Source of the DNA: Persicaria tinctoria
Lineage: Eukaryota; Streptophyta; Magnoliopsida; Caryophyllales; Polygonaceae
DNA: 64,000 nt
Assembly (NCBI GenBank): GCA_037127255.1
Contig: JBANSL010000013.1
Span: 28,305,688-28,369,687 of the forward strand
Reading direction: 5' to 3'
The number at the start of each line of letters is the position of its first letter. Position 1 is the stretch's first letter. Below the pieces are notes generated by a model. That model made no database searches, was not told the DNA's origin, and saw only the letters and a list, made by a program, of their open reading frames with translations. Of the stretch, positions 10,641 to 21,329 are shown in pieces. A program made the position numbers and the translations under genes.

Positions 10641-11659
10641 TGCTTGTTTTAGGGCTGCTGTCATTACTATATCAATGGATTATGAATCAATTTTTTCATT
10701 TTTTTTCATTTGTAGATGAATATTCTTAATAAATGCATTTATTTATTATACTATACAATAAATGTAAAATCTGTAAAAATAGAGAAGTTGTTGGAGTTTG
10801 AGTGAAATTGTTTTTAGAGATTTAGACATTTTCATCTCTAGTTTAGAGATTTTTTAGAGAAGCTGTTGGGCTTGCTATAAGGTAATAGGTTTTTATGAAG
10901 CGGGATTAATAAACGGACTAAAATTATAAATAGGGTAAAATTTATAAATAGACGGTAAAAGTAGTTAAAATTTTAAACAACAATATAATCTGCGTATGGG
11001 TCGAAAAACATAATTTTTTTTTCAAATTATTCACTCGAAAATAAATAATTAACAAAATATTCACACTTTTAAACTATTTACCGAAATATTCATTTTTATC
11101 AGATCGGCCAGAAAAATGCAGTATGAAACCGCGTCTTATTAAGACACTAAAAATTTTAAAATTGGGGGAAAACTGAATAAAATTTACTAAAGAAACACCA
11201 GAGACGCGACACCAACCCGTGTCTCTTTTGTTTTTTGTTTTTTTAATTTCACACAGTTGGGGAGAGAGAGATCTCCTTCTTCAGTTCTTCGTTCGCCGCT
11301 GTCGGCCTGCTGCCTGGGCTTCCTCCTTCTACGTTTGCCATCACTACCTGGGCTTCCTCCTTCTTAGTTTGCCACCTTCGTCTGGGCTCCGTCTGCCTAT
11401 AACGTTTCCGCCCTCGTCGCTCATCCTCTTGCAAATCTGGGCTGCGTCCTTCTCCTCTGACACCCATAACCACCAGCCCCCTCATCCTCTTTCTTCCTCC
11501 CTTAATTGCCCCGACCTCCTCCTCCTTCCTCCTCAATTGCCCGAATTCGCACCTCCCTCCTACTTTTTCCTTCCTCAATTGGCCACCGGTGTCGGAGACG
11601 TCTCCCTCCTCCTCCTCCCCCAAGTGTTTGCATCTGCGGCAGGCTCTGCAATTTTTTTT

Positions 11660-12938
11660 TAAATGCCCGAATTTTCAAATCCTTAATTTCTCGGAAAAAG
11701 AAAATTAAAATTGGATTTAAATCGGATTTAAAACTCATTTAGCGGATTCCGACCAGAATATAAAATTTGACGAACGATTTTCGTCCTTTTACCTCAAAAA
11801 TTCAATATAATTATCGGATGTCGATATCCTCTTCGATTTTAAAAATCTTTTTGATCAAGAAAGCGGAATTCGGGGAAACTAACATTAGAAAACTAATTTC
11901 GAGATTTATTTCCGGGTATTAGTTAACCAATTCAACACTCAATGCTTACCAACTCTTTCACCTCACCATACCTCTTCAAAGACCATCCCTCTTCCCGTCA
12001 CTCTTCATTCACATCACCCTCATCACCATCACTTTCACCAACTCCCTCTCCCTCCATTCCTTGCTGATCATCAACACCACCTGCCACCTCCCTTTGCTCT
12101 TCACACAAACCACCACCAACCGGCAGCACTAGCATCCCTCGGAGCCACCAGGAGCAGCCACTCGAGCCACCGCAGCCCCGACGACCTCCGTTTTCTCATG
12201 TTTCCACATCCAAGGTCGCCGCTCGAGTCGATCGCGAACCAAACTTTCGGTGAGTCATTCTCCTTCGTTTTCGATCCAAAATAACTCAGACTCCACCATC
12301 ATCCTCACCCCCGTACAATGCAGATCCGACAAGCCATCGCGAGTCTCCGACGACGCCTAGACCTCCGATCGAGAGCTCCGAAGTCGCGAACTTCCTCGGT
12401 GAGTTCCACCTTTTCCTTCCTCTGTTCTAATCGATTTCTAATTAGGGTCCGGATGTGGGCAAATGTGAGAGTGAGTTTACACACGCGCATGAGTAGCCTA
12501 ATGATTGACCCAGACCCCCTTCTTTTTTTTAGATTCAGGTACCCGTTCCATTGTTTGAATTCGTGTTGTTATGGCGGGGTCCATTCGTATGGTGGAGAGC
12601 GAGCGCTTGAAACTCTGACTTCACCAGATTTTCACTTTTGGGATTTCATACTACTTATGCTCTGTTTTGACCCGACTCTATTGCGGCACCCGATGTATCG
12701 CTTTCAGAACTTATACTGGTTGCATGCCTAAATGGATTTTACGCGTTGTCGACTTAGGACAGGTACAAGGGTTTACCTCGGGGTCTCCAATGGACCATAC
12801 GAATTTGCGTGCAAAATCCCGCTTTAAACTACAAACCTTCGGTTTCAAACATTCAACCTGTACTCGGAGCGCAAGATCCTAACGAGGGGTTTTATCCCTC
12901 GAAACGTAACTCGGGAATCATAATCCTGGGCCGTTACA
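11660..12938 (+). repeat. 5' LTR of the LARD-like element
   Basis: Nearly identical over its whole length to 15802-17080. The differences seen are mostly C/T and G/A, as expected from decay of methylated cytosines. Confidence 0.85.
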
Positions 12939-12942
12939 AAGG

Positions 12943-12954
12943 TGGTATCAGAGC
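12943..12954 (+). other. Primer binding site, tRNA-Met type
   Basis: TGGTATCAGAGC lies four bases after the end of the left LTR (GTTACA at 12933-12938). Confidence 0.85.
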
Positions 12955-15801
12955 TGAGGTTTTGCAATCCGAGTATGATAGGTTGAAGAATGTTTTCAGA
13001 ATTCGCCCAATGATTTCAAATGATTTTGGAAGGTTTTCAAAAAGGGCAAAATGAATTTAATTGGACCTAACCTTAGACAGATCAAATAGGAAGAAAACTC
13101 GTGGGTAGAGACCAAAGCGATAGACATCCCTTATGGATGTAGAACTCGGGGAACGGTAGACAAAATACTAGCTTTTATTTACAGATGGGCCTGGAAGACT
13201 CCAAGGACCACCACGGAGGTTGGAGTGTTTGGGTTAGTAGGCCGTGAGGTTTTTCCCCTTCGATCAGCCGTCCCTCGAAAGATGGCATAGTTTTGCCCTT
13301 TGCTGTGTGCTGATGTATTTAGGTTAGAAATCTAATCGATCTACCTTCACTGTGAAACATGACTATGAAAATCTGTGCAAACGAGATAGTGGGAGAAGCC
13401 TCATTCTTATGTAGTCCAACTTTTGATTCTGGTGGGTAGTCTTTCCCGTTGTTCAATCCCCACTAGAGGATCTGTATCGTTCTGTTGTCCATCCCACAAA
13501 AATGCCCAGGTATATTGGTAAGGGTCGAAGAGCGTCCGTCCTTCTCGCTCTAAGTCATATTCTGTATTCGAGCCGTTGATATTCCTGTCAAGCCTCTTAC
13601 CTGATGTCGATGACCGCTACGAGAAATGGGGTCTGACAGCTAACTATTCTCGGGGGTTGTGTTCGGATGTGAGGGTTACTCAAGTCTGTGAGGGCAGGTG
13701 GTTCTTGGCGTGATTATGAGTATAGCAAAGAGCCGTCTTATGAAGTACCCTTATTAATCTTCGTAGTGGTCACCCATGTCTTCTCGCCGCCAAAGTCTAA
13801 ACAAAAACTCTTCCATCTTGTCTCGGGAAATGGGGTGTTGAGTCGGTTGGGATGAGTCGATGATTGCCCTTAGAGATATCTGTCTGGTTGTGATGGTAGC
13901 CCTTCTTGCGATTGCATGACATAATACGTTATTATATATTCAAAATGACATACCTGTCTTTTTGCATTGTTGTACGTGTGAATGAGTGTGTGTACCGCAT
14001 GTATAAATCCGCATGATTATTATTTCCCCTTGAACTAGGTTCCTTATAGTGTGGTCAGCCTCTCTATGTATCCTTGTAAATGGGTTTCCTTAACATGATA
14101 GTCTAATGATTATAGTAGATGCTCAGTATACTTTCTGTGACCTCCTCTCATGCTTCCTGAATACCCGATCTGACACCTCACATGATCACACACCACGCTT
14201 TATCTCTATATCATGCCACATGAATGTTAGGTTGGACCTATTTGAATTACCTTGATTGTATATCATGTTCGTGCAGTTGTCCATATATGAAATGATTATG
14301 ATCCATATTGAATTCTGCATGACCATTACTATCCTTGCATGCATTGCTTGTCCTCCTTTATGAAACATGGTTGTTATAAGATATATGTGACGTTCACTAG
14401 GCCTTGCATAAGTCTATTGTCGATTGATGCTTAATTGATCTACTAAGCATGACTATCACATGAAATGATAGGTTGATAGCTTGTCTCGTGTGCACAGAGA
14501 ACTTGATTATATACACGTATCATGAATGCATATGTCGTTATTCCTTGAGATAGGTACATGCTAGTGTGGATTAAAATGACTGATATACTTCGTGATTGCT
14601 ATTTGTTTGCTAGCAGCAATTATACCCTCATAGAATATCGTAAGGGCATTGTTGTAATTCTCGATTTGGGATCTTGTTTCCGATCTCGTCCTCTTTCATC
14701 TTGGTCCGTGTCCGAATCCGTAAGGAAACCGTGTTGTCCGCCCTTGTCCCTCCCCTATCTCCGTAACTACTAACCTCTTGTGACCCCCTGATGAGCGTTG
14801 ACATGGAAGAAGGAACGAACCGCCGAATAGCACCAGAGCGGCATAGCGGAAGCGTGGATGGGCCCACGACCCATAGACTTCAAGACCAACGTCGTTGGCG
14901 ACAATGAGAGACAAGCACGAATCAGAATTCCCAATCACTGGATGGGACGTGTCTTAAGAAAAAGGAGCGTTATCTGTTGAAGTGGCTGAACATTTTCGAT
15001 GATGGTGTTGCGCGATAGGTCTAAGAACTGACAGAGCGATAAAATTGATATGTTGATGTGCTAAGCTGGTAGTGAATAATTGCTTGAGTACCTTTTGCCT
15101 AGTATGATTTGCAACTTCTGTGATATGACGTGATAATTCCTAATGATGTGTGATGCTATGATAGATATGTTATGGTATGCGATTATCCTTGATGTGATTA
15201 TGACATGCTAATAAATATTTGATATGAGTGTTACTCTATATATACACGATGCTTGATGATAGAAATGATGGAAGCTGAATTATTGAAAATTGATTCTGAC
15301 TTTGAACCTAGGGAGAGAATATGAGATTAGCCCTTAGAGGTGGATGATTCCACGTACCTCTTGAGTTCTGAAATTTGCTTGACTGGCGTTGGATTTGAAA
15401 GGATTTTCAACGTTCTTTTTAAAGGGCAAACTTGGATTTTGAGGAAACTAACGCATCCCTAGCTTTCATTATAACTCTCCACGAAATGGATACATGTATT
15501 TTATGGGGCACCTGTAGATTGCTTGCTTAGACCTATTGATGACGCTATTATGCTTTTTGAGTTATGATATGGCCGAGAAATCGGAGTAAGGATGTGGTAG
15601 GGGCCCATATTACATTCTTGCTACGATTTATTGGAGATATTATGATCACGACAATGGTACGATAAAGACCTCATAGGGGCACTTATGAGGTGCTTATGGG
15701 ATCAATGACATGATCCTTGGAATCATCAATTTCAAACTTCATCCCCGGTTTTGAAATGTTTTAGTCTCATAGACGAGACTTGTTTTTAGAGGTGGATGAT
15801 A
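12955..15801 (+). other. Non-coding interior of the LARD-like element
   Basis: About 2.85 kb with stop codons in every frame and no Gypsy or Copia motifs. Fragments such as AAATCTTGTCTCGTGTG and repeated TATGACATG words give no domain. It is either decayed beyond recognition or structurally non-coding. Confidence 0.6.
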
Positions 15802-17080
15802 TAAATGCCCGAATTTTCAAATCCTTAATTTCTCGGAAAAAGAAAATTAAAATTGAATTTAAATCGGATTTAAAACTCATTTAGCGGATTCCGACCAGAA
15901 TATAAAATTTAACGAACGATTTTCGTCCTTTTACCTCAAAAATTCAATATAATTATCGGATGTCGATATCCTCTTCGATTTTAAAAATCTTTTTGATCAA
16001 GAAAGCGGGATTCGGGGAAACTAACATTAGAAAACTAATTTCGGGATTTATTTCCGGGTATTAGTTAACCAATTCAACACTCAATGCTTACCAACTCCTT
16101 CACCTCACCATACCTCTTCAAAGACCATCCCTCTTCCCGTCACTCTTCATTCACATCACCCTCATCACCATCACTTTCACCAACTCCCTCTCCCTCCATT
16201 CCTTGCTGATCATCAACACCACCCGTCACCTCCCTTTGCTCTTCACACAAACCACCACCAACCGGCAGCACTAGCATCCCTTGGAGCCACCAGGAGCAGC
16301 CACCCGAGCCACCGCAGCCCCGACGACCTCCGTTTTCCCATGTTTCCACATCCAAGGTCGCCGCCCGAGTCGATCGCGAACCAAACTTTCGGTGAGTCGT
16401 TCTCTTTCTTTTTCGATCCAAAATAACTCAGACTCCACCATCATCCTCACCCCCGTACAACACAGATCCAACAAGCCATCGCGAGTCTCCGATGATGCCT
16501 AGACCTCTGATCGAGAGCTCCGAAGTCGCGAACTTCCTCGGTGAGTTCCACCTTTTCCTTCCTCTGTTCTAATCGATTTCTAATTAGGGTCGGGCTGTGG
16601 GAAAATGTGAGAGTGTGTTTACACACGCGCATGAGTGACCTGATGATTGACTTAGATCCCCCTCTTTTTTTTAGATTCAGGTACCCGTTCCATTGTTTGA
16701 ATTCGTGTTGTTATGACGGGGTCCATTCGTATGGCGGAGAGCGAGCGCTTGAAACTCTGACTTCACCAGATTTTCACTTTTGGGATTTCATACTACTTAT
16801 GCTCTTTTTTGACCCGACTCTGTTGCGGCACCCGATGTATCGCTTTCAGAACTTATACTGGTTGCATGCCTAAATGGATTTTATGCGTTGTCGACTTAGG
16901 ACAGGTACAGGGGTTTTCCTCGGGGTCTCCAATGGACCATACGGATTTGGGTGTGAAATCCCGCTTTAAACTACAAATCTTCGGTTTCAAACATTCAACC
17001 AGTACTCGGAGTGCAAGATCCTAACGATGGGTTTTATCCCTCAAAACATACCTCGGGAATCATAATCCCTGCCCGTTACA
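15802..17080 (+). repeat. 3' LTR of the LARD-like element
   Basis: Same length and sequence as the left LTR apart from scattered substitutions. It ends CCCGTTACA and is followed directly by GAAGGAGATCTCC of the host inverted-repeat element. Confidence 0.85.
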
Positions 17081-17769
17081 GAAGGAGATCTCCTCCCCAA
17101 CAACGAGCTTCGTCTGCCTCTATTGCCGCCGCCCTCGTCGCTCCTCCTCTTGCAAAGCCGGGCATGTGTCCTCCTTCTCTGGCACCCACAACCACCACCC
17201 GCCACCCCCCTCCTCCCTCAACTGTCCCGACTTCCTCCTTCTTCTTCCTCAATTACCCGAATCCGCACCTTCCTCCTCCTTCTTCCTCCCTCAATTGGTC
17301 GGCGGTGTCGGAGATGTCTTCCTCCTCCTTCCACCCCCAATTTTCTGAATATGCACCTAGGCCCTGCAAAAAAAGAAAAAGCAATGGAGAAGGAGATCTC
17401 CTTCTCAACAAGCGGTGTGAAATTTATTAAATAAAAATAAAAATAAAGACACGCGGGTGCAACTCGCGTCTTTGCTTAAAAATAGCAAATAATTATATAT
17501 ATTTAATTCGAAATAAAATTAATTAAAGAAATGCGGTTTCAAACCGCGTTTCTTTAGGGAACTTTATTCCGTTCCCTACCCGATTTAAAAAAAATTAATT
17601 TGTTAATAAAATTCTGTATGAATATTTCGGTAAATAGTTTCAAAGTGTGAATATTTTGGTAATTATTTATTTTTAAGTGAATATTTTGAATTTTTTTTCC
17701 TGAAAAACAGTTTATTTGTAAAAAGTATAGTTTATTTGGTTGTTATTAGGGGTATTGTGATACTTTCAA

Positions 17770-18620
17770 GGGAAATTTATAGAAAACTACCCGCTAAATG
17801 TAGTCCTTTACACTTAACCACCCGTTAAATAAAAAATTACACAAAACCACCCATTAAATAGGTTTTGTTTTCAAATCACCACTCGTTGTCTATTTTTATT
17901 AGGTTTTTGTCAAATATATATTATACTATATTATTTTATTTTTTTATTTAACTTAAAATCTCAAATAGATATAAAAATATGTTTGATTAAATTTTTAAAA
18001 AATATATGAACAGATTTGTTCTATTTTATTGCTAAAAATGGTTATAAATTTTATAGACTTCTTCTTAATCAAAATTAAAATAAGTTTATAAGTCATTAGC
18101 ATTCTTTAAATTTAATAATTATTTTCATGCTAATAATTGATTTCTCATTTTCTTTCATATTTGTAAACACCTACACCCACTATATACTAAAAATGAAAAA
18201 AATAATCTAAATATTGTTTAAATAATATTTTTCCATGCTCAAAAGTATTTTTTTATTAAATGTATCTTTATTAAAATCTGTTTGACTTTTTAAATAAAAT
18301 TAAATAATATTTTCCACATTTAGAACCTCCGTCATTCAAATAAATTTAAAATTTGTACACGCTTTCCCCCCTAATATATTAATATAAGTGTTTACCCCTA
18401 CAATAAATATAATTTAAATATATTCAAGTATAAACTTTAATTTTTAAGTATAAAATATGAAAATATAATATATTTAATGGAATTCTAATGGAATTATGTG
18501 GTGGTGGGCGGTGATTTGAAAACAAAACCCATTTAATGGGTGGTTTTATGTAATTTCGTTTTTAGTGGGTGGTTAAGTGTAAATGGCTATATATAATGGG
18601 TGATTTTCTATAAATTTCCC
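17770..18620. mobile_element. Mutator-type foldback element with perfect 9-bp duplication
   Basis: Both ends read GGGAAATTTATAGAAAA on their own strand. The arms continue inverted for about 120 bp through TTACACTTAACCACCC and the TTTTGTTTTCAAATCACC segment. TACTTTCAA is repeated exactly at 17761-17769 and 18621-18629. The 851-bp interior is AT-rich and non-coding. Size and duplication match the element at 3994-4856, but the arm sequences differ, so it is a separate family. Confidence 0.88.
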
Positions 18621-18667
18621 TACTTTCAAACCAAATAAGATAAAAGGGAAGGGGTAAAACATACTTT

Positions 18668-18859
18668 TTTTTTTTTTTGATCCTTTCCAGTTCAAGTGGG
18701 CTTAGCCCACTCTACATCTGGATCGGGTTACTGTAGGCCCATTTAAGGGGTTGACCCTCCCACTCACAAGCGTCTCCATGTTTCCACGAGGATTCGAACT
18801 TCGAACCTCGAGGCATGGGATGTAGCCCCATAACCACTACACCAACTTGTGATTGGTAA
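18668..18859 (-). mobile_element. tRNA-derived SINE
   Basis: Read on the minus strand it begins ACCAATCACAAGTTGG and contains an RNA polymerase III A box (TTGGTGTAGTGG, about 18835-18845) and B box (GTTCGAATCC, about 18785-18794). A family-specific body with a short inverted segment (GTGGGCTAAGCCCAC) follows, then a poly-A tail. AAAACATACTTT is repeated exactly at 18656-18667 and 18860-18871, a perfect 12-bp target-site duplication made by LINE machinery. The promoter resembles the Au-type SINEs of plants, but that family usually ends in T rather than A. Confidence 0.88.
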
Positions 18860-18871
18860 AAAACATACTTT

Positions 18872-19379
18872 TATAAAATAAACACCTGAATAACCTCTAT
18901 TTTGTAGCTTTTTTTGACATAACTTTTTAACAGTTTTTAGTTAATTTCGGTCCTCGAAACAGCCATAAACGTTGTTTTTTTTAAACACCCATAAATGCTT
19001 GATTTTTAACAGTTTATAAAGCCTACCATACACACCCAATATGTACACTTTTCGTATTAGCTTATAAATAAAATTAAAAAAAATATTCTAGATTAAAATC
19101 TATAAACCTAGAAGCTAAAACAGTAAAAAAAAAAAATTTGACATTTAATGTGTATTTTATAATGTTTTAACCTCTTGCAATTAAAAAAGACACCCCATTG
19201 AATAACCCCAAATAAACTAAAAAATTAAAATATATACACACAAATTTTTTTTTTTTCTGGTTTTACCACTTATGATTTATATTTCTATATGAATTTAAAC
19301 CTAACATGTCGTATCATAATTTAATACATAATTTAGATCAATTTAAAAAGTGTAATATGGAGTGTAATAAAAAAAAAGT
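18872..19379. other. AT-rich intergenic DNA
   Basis: No coding frame, RNA gene or repeat boundary was recognised. Confidence 0.4.
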
Positions 19380-19580
19380 GTAACAGGTGATCCGTGTTGA
19401 GATTCGGTTTGGTACATCGTCCGAAATTGTTTGATTGTCACAGTTTTTTTACACATTTTGTTATTTTCTTTCTGTGTTTACTAATTCGCAGTTTGTCGAC
19501 TTTGTCAGTCTCACATGGTGTCTGTAGTATCTGACCCTCGAATGTTTTCCTTATAAAATTAAAAAAAATCTATGACCAAT
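19380..19580 (+). mobile_element. Second copy of the LINE-like 3' end
   Basis: The segment about 19494-19570 (CGACTTTGTC, then TGTCTG, then CTCGAATGTTTTCCTTATAA) aligns with 5682-5745 in the same orientation, and both run into an A-rich tract. It is diverged and 5'-truncated, consistent with a retroposon 3' end. Confidence 0.4.
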
Positions 19581-19687
19581 TTTACGATGATTCTAAAATA
19601 TTTAGCATGTATTTTTAAAAAGTTAAAAAATATTGTATTTAAATAATAAATTTTTGTATTAGATTTTGGAAATCATGTTTTATATAA

Positions 19688-21300
19688 GGAAAATTTATAT
19701 AAACGCCCCGTTGCAAAAATGTCACCCCCGCCCGAATTTGCAAAACTGTAAAAAATGCCAATTTTTTTACAAAAATGGCCAGTCTCCTCAACCCGTTTTT
19801 GCGGGTAAACTGTAATTATTATAGTTAAAAAGTGAACATCACATCACCTATAAACCCCTAATTCGATTTCAGTTGGAATTCAAAAGGCTTTCGTTGGAGA
19901 GGAAGAAGGAGACCGCCATTGACAAAGCTTCGAGGGAGGAGAAGGAAGCCGCCATTGACAGCGAAACCGGTTGACCAATACGATGCCAGAACTGAGAGGA
20001 AGAAGAGAGGTTATCTCCCATTCTCTATCTTTACCATTGAAGAGAGGGACGACAAGAGGTGTTGTCCAAATTGCCATTGAAGAGAGGTAATCTCCGATTC
20101 TCTATCTCTATTCTACCTTCTTTTATGAAATTTTGGGGTTTGAATGCATGGAATTTCGATTTGGGGTTGGGGGGAAGAATTGGGTGAATGGGGTTGAAAA
20201 TGTTTGAATGTAGAAACTCTAACCTCATGGGTGGTAGGTGGTTTGGGGATAGGGGTGGGGATTCCCCATTGATGCTTAGTTAAGGATGAAATTGAAGGTC
20301 CAAATGGGGTAGAAACGAAATGAAAACCCCCAAGAAAGAATGAAATTTGGATTTCAAAAACTTGTCAAGGGCGAGCGGAGTCATTCGTCTGGATTAGGGA
20401 AACAATTGAATGACTAGGTTTAGTAATTTCTGTGTTGGCTTCAAATTGGGAAAGTAGGGGATAACACATATGACTGGGCTGACATCCTCCATTCTTCAAA
20501 TTGTTTACGGGCAATTTTGTTTAAGTAGTGAGGGTAGAGTTCTAGCCTTTTGTTTGAGCAGCAAGAATGGTGATGTTGTGTCTTTTCATGTTTGTTTTGT
20601 TGCCTTGCTGAGATGGGTTTGGAATGATGTTGGATGTGGTAAAGGGGAAGATGAATGGTACATGGAATAAGTGCGTATTAGTTTGGAAATTGGGAACTTT
20701 TTATGGATTTCGAGATCGGGGGTCTTCGGTGACTAGTTGTCTTCAAAATTTTATGCTAACAATGGTTATACTTGTACATCGTTGTATGTTTGGTTCTATG
20801 TGTTGAAGTACTTTGTGATTGAAACCATTAATGTTACACTGGACGATGTCATTTGAGAGTAATGTAGGTTTGTTTCAAGGGTTTTCATATGTGTATTACA
20901 TAAGTTTTTTTTATGGTTGACACTATTGTGTAGTTGTGTATGTGTGGTGTTTGTTTAATTCTTTACTTGTGCCAGTTACCATTTTGAGATTATTTGAATA
21001 TATGTATTTGCGGGACATATGAATATGTGAAAATTTGTATTCGTGGCATTTGTGTAGTTGTGTCATTTGTGTAATGTTATATGATTTGGCAGAAATATTA
21101 TTTTGACAGGCTAGACATATGTATATACTGGCAAGGATTCTTGCTAAAATGGGTATTATCTGAACACATGTATGACAGATTAAGGAGACAATGACAAAAT
21201 TGAAAGGAAAAAAGGTCGCGATGCTGTCGAGCAAGAAGGTATTAACTGTAATCACTTCTTGGACAGATTAAGGACCTTCTTTTTGTCCTGGTGATGTCAA
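19688..21300 (+). mobile_element. Mutator-like left terminus and leader of a decayed transposon
   Basis: GGAAAATTTATATAAACGCCCCGTTGCAAAAATG at 19688 onwards has the same style of end as the two Mutator-type foldback elements (GGGAAATTTATAG...). It lies about 1.6 kb before a DUF1985-type transposon gene, which is known to be carried by Mutator-like elements. No matching right end was found before 23436, so the element is truncated there. The interval 19870-21300 has no recognisable gene. Confidence 0.45.
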
Positions 21301-21329
21301 TCTGTGTCGCGTCGTGTGATATTTTTGCA

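Larger units (their letters stand above)
11660..17080 (+). mobile_element. Non-coding LTR retrotransposon (LARD-like)
   Basis: Two 1279-bp LTRs (11660-12938 and 15802-17080) flank a 2.86-kb interior. A tRNA-Met-type primer binding site follows the left LTR, and a purine-rich segment (TAGAGGTGGATGA) precedes the right LTR, which fixes the plus orientation. The interior has only short random frames and no recognisable gag or pol, so the element must move with borrowed proteins. The LTRs end GTTACA; their starts (AAATGCCCGAATTTTC) look like an eroded TGTAACGCCCG, as in Gypsy chromoviruses of the Tekay/Del type. No clean 5-bp duplication was found, partly because the left junction runs into a T tract. 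Confidence 0.75.
11020..17700. mobile_element. Large inverted-repeat element carrying a tandem GC-rich unit, interrupted by an LTR retrotransposon
   Basis: The left arm (about 11028-11280) and right arm (about 17390-17690) are inverted copies. For example AACTATTTACCGAAATATTC at 11072-11091 recurs on the other strand at 17619-17638, and outward of the GC-rich units both read AATTTCACAC next to a GGAGATCTCC palindrome. Inside the arms a GC-rich unit (CCGCCCTCGTCGCTC... to CCTGCAA) is present twice in the same orientation (about 11410-11652 and 17130-17370). The LTR retrotransposon at 11660-17080 sits in the first unit. Element ends and a target-site duplication were not resolved; it could be a Mutator-like element that captured host sequence. 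Confidence 0.45.

Noticed and set aside
11219..11662. 147-codon Leu/Ser/Pro-rich frame
   Set aside because: Lies in the GC-rich unit of the inverted-repeat element. The second copy of the unit does not keep the same frame, so coding is not supported, although gene capture remains possible.
18785..18845. Possible tRNA gene
   Set aside because: A and B boxes are present, but there is no cloverleaf-compatible acceptor stem, and the poly-A tail and target-site duplication identify a SINE.
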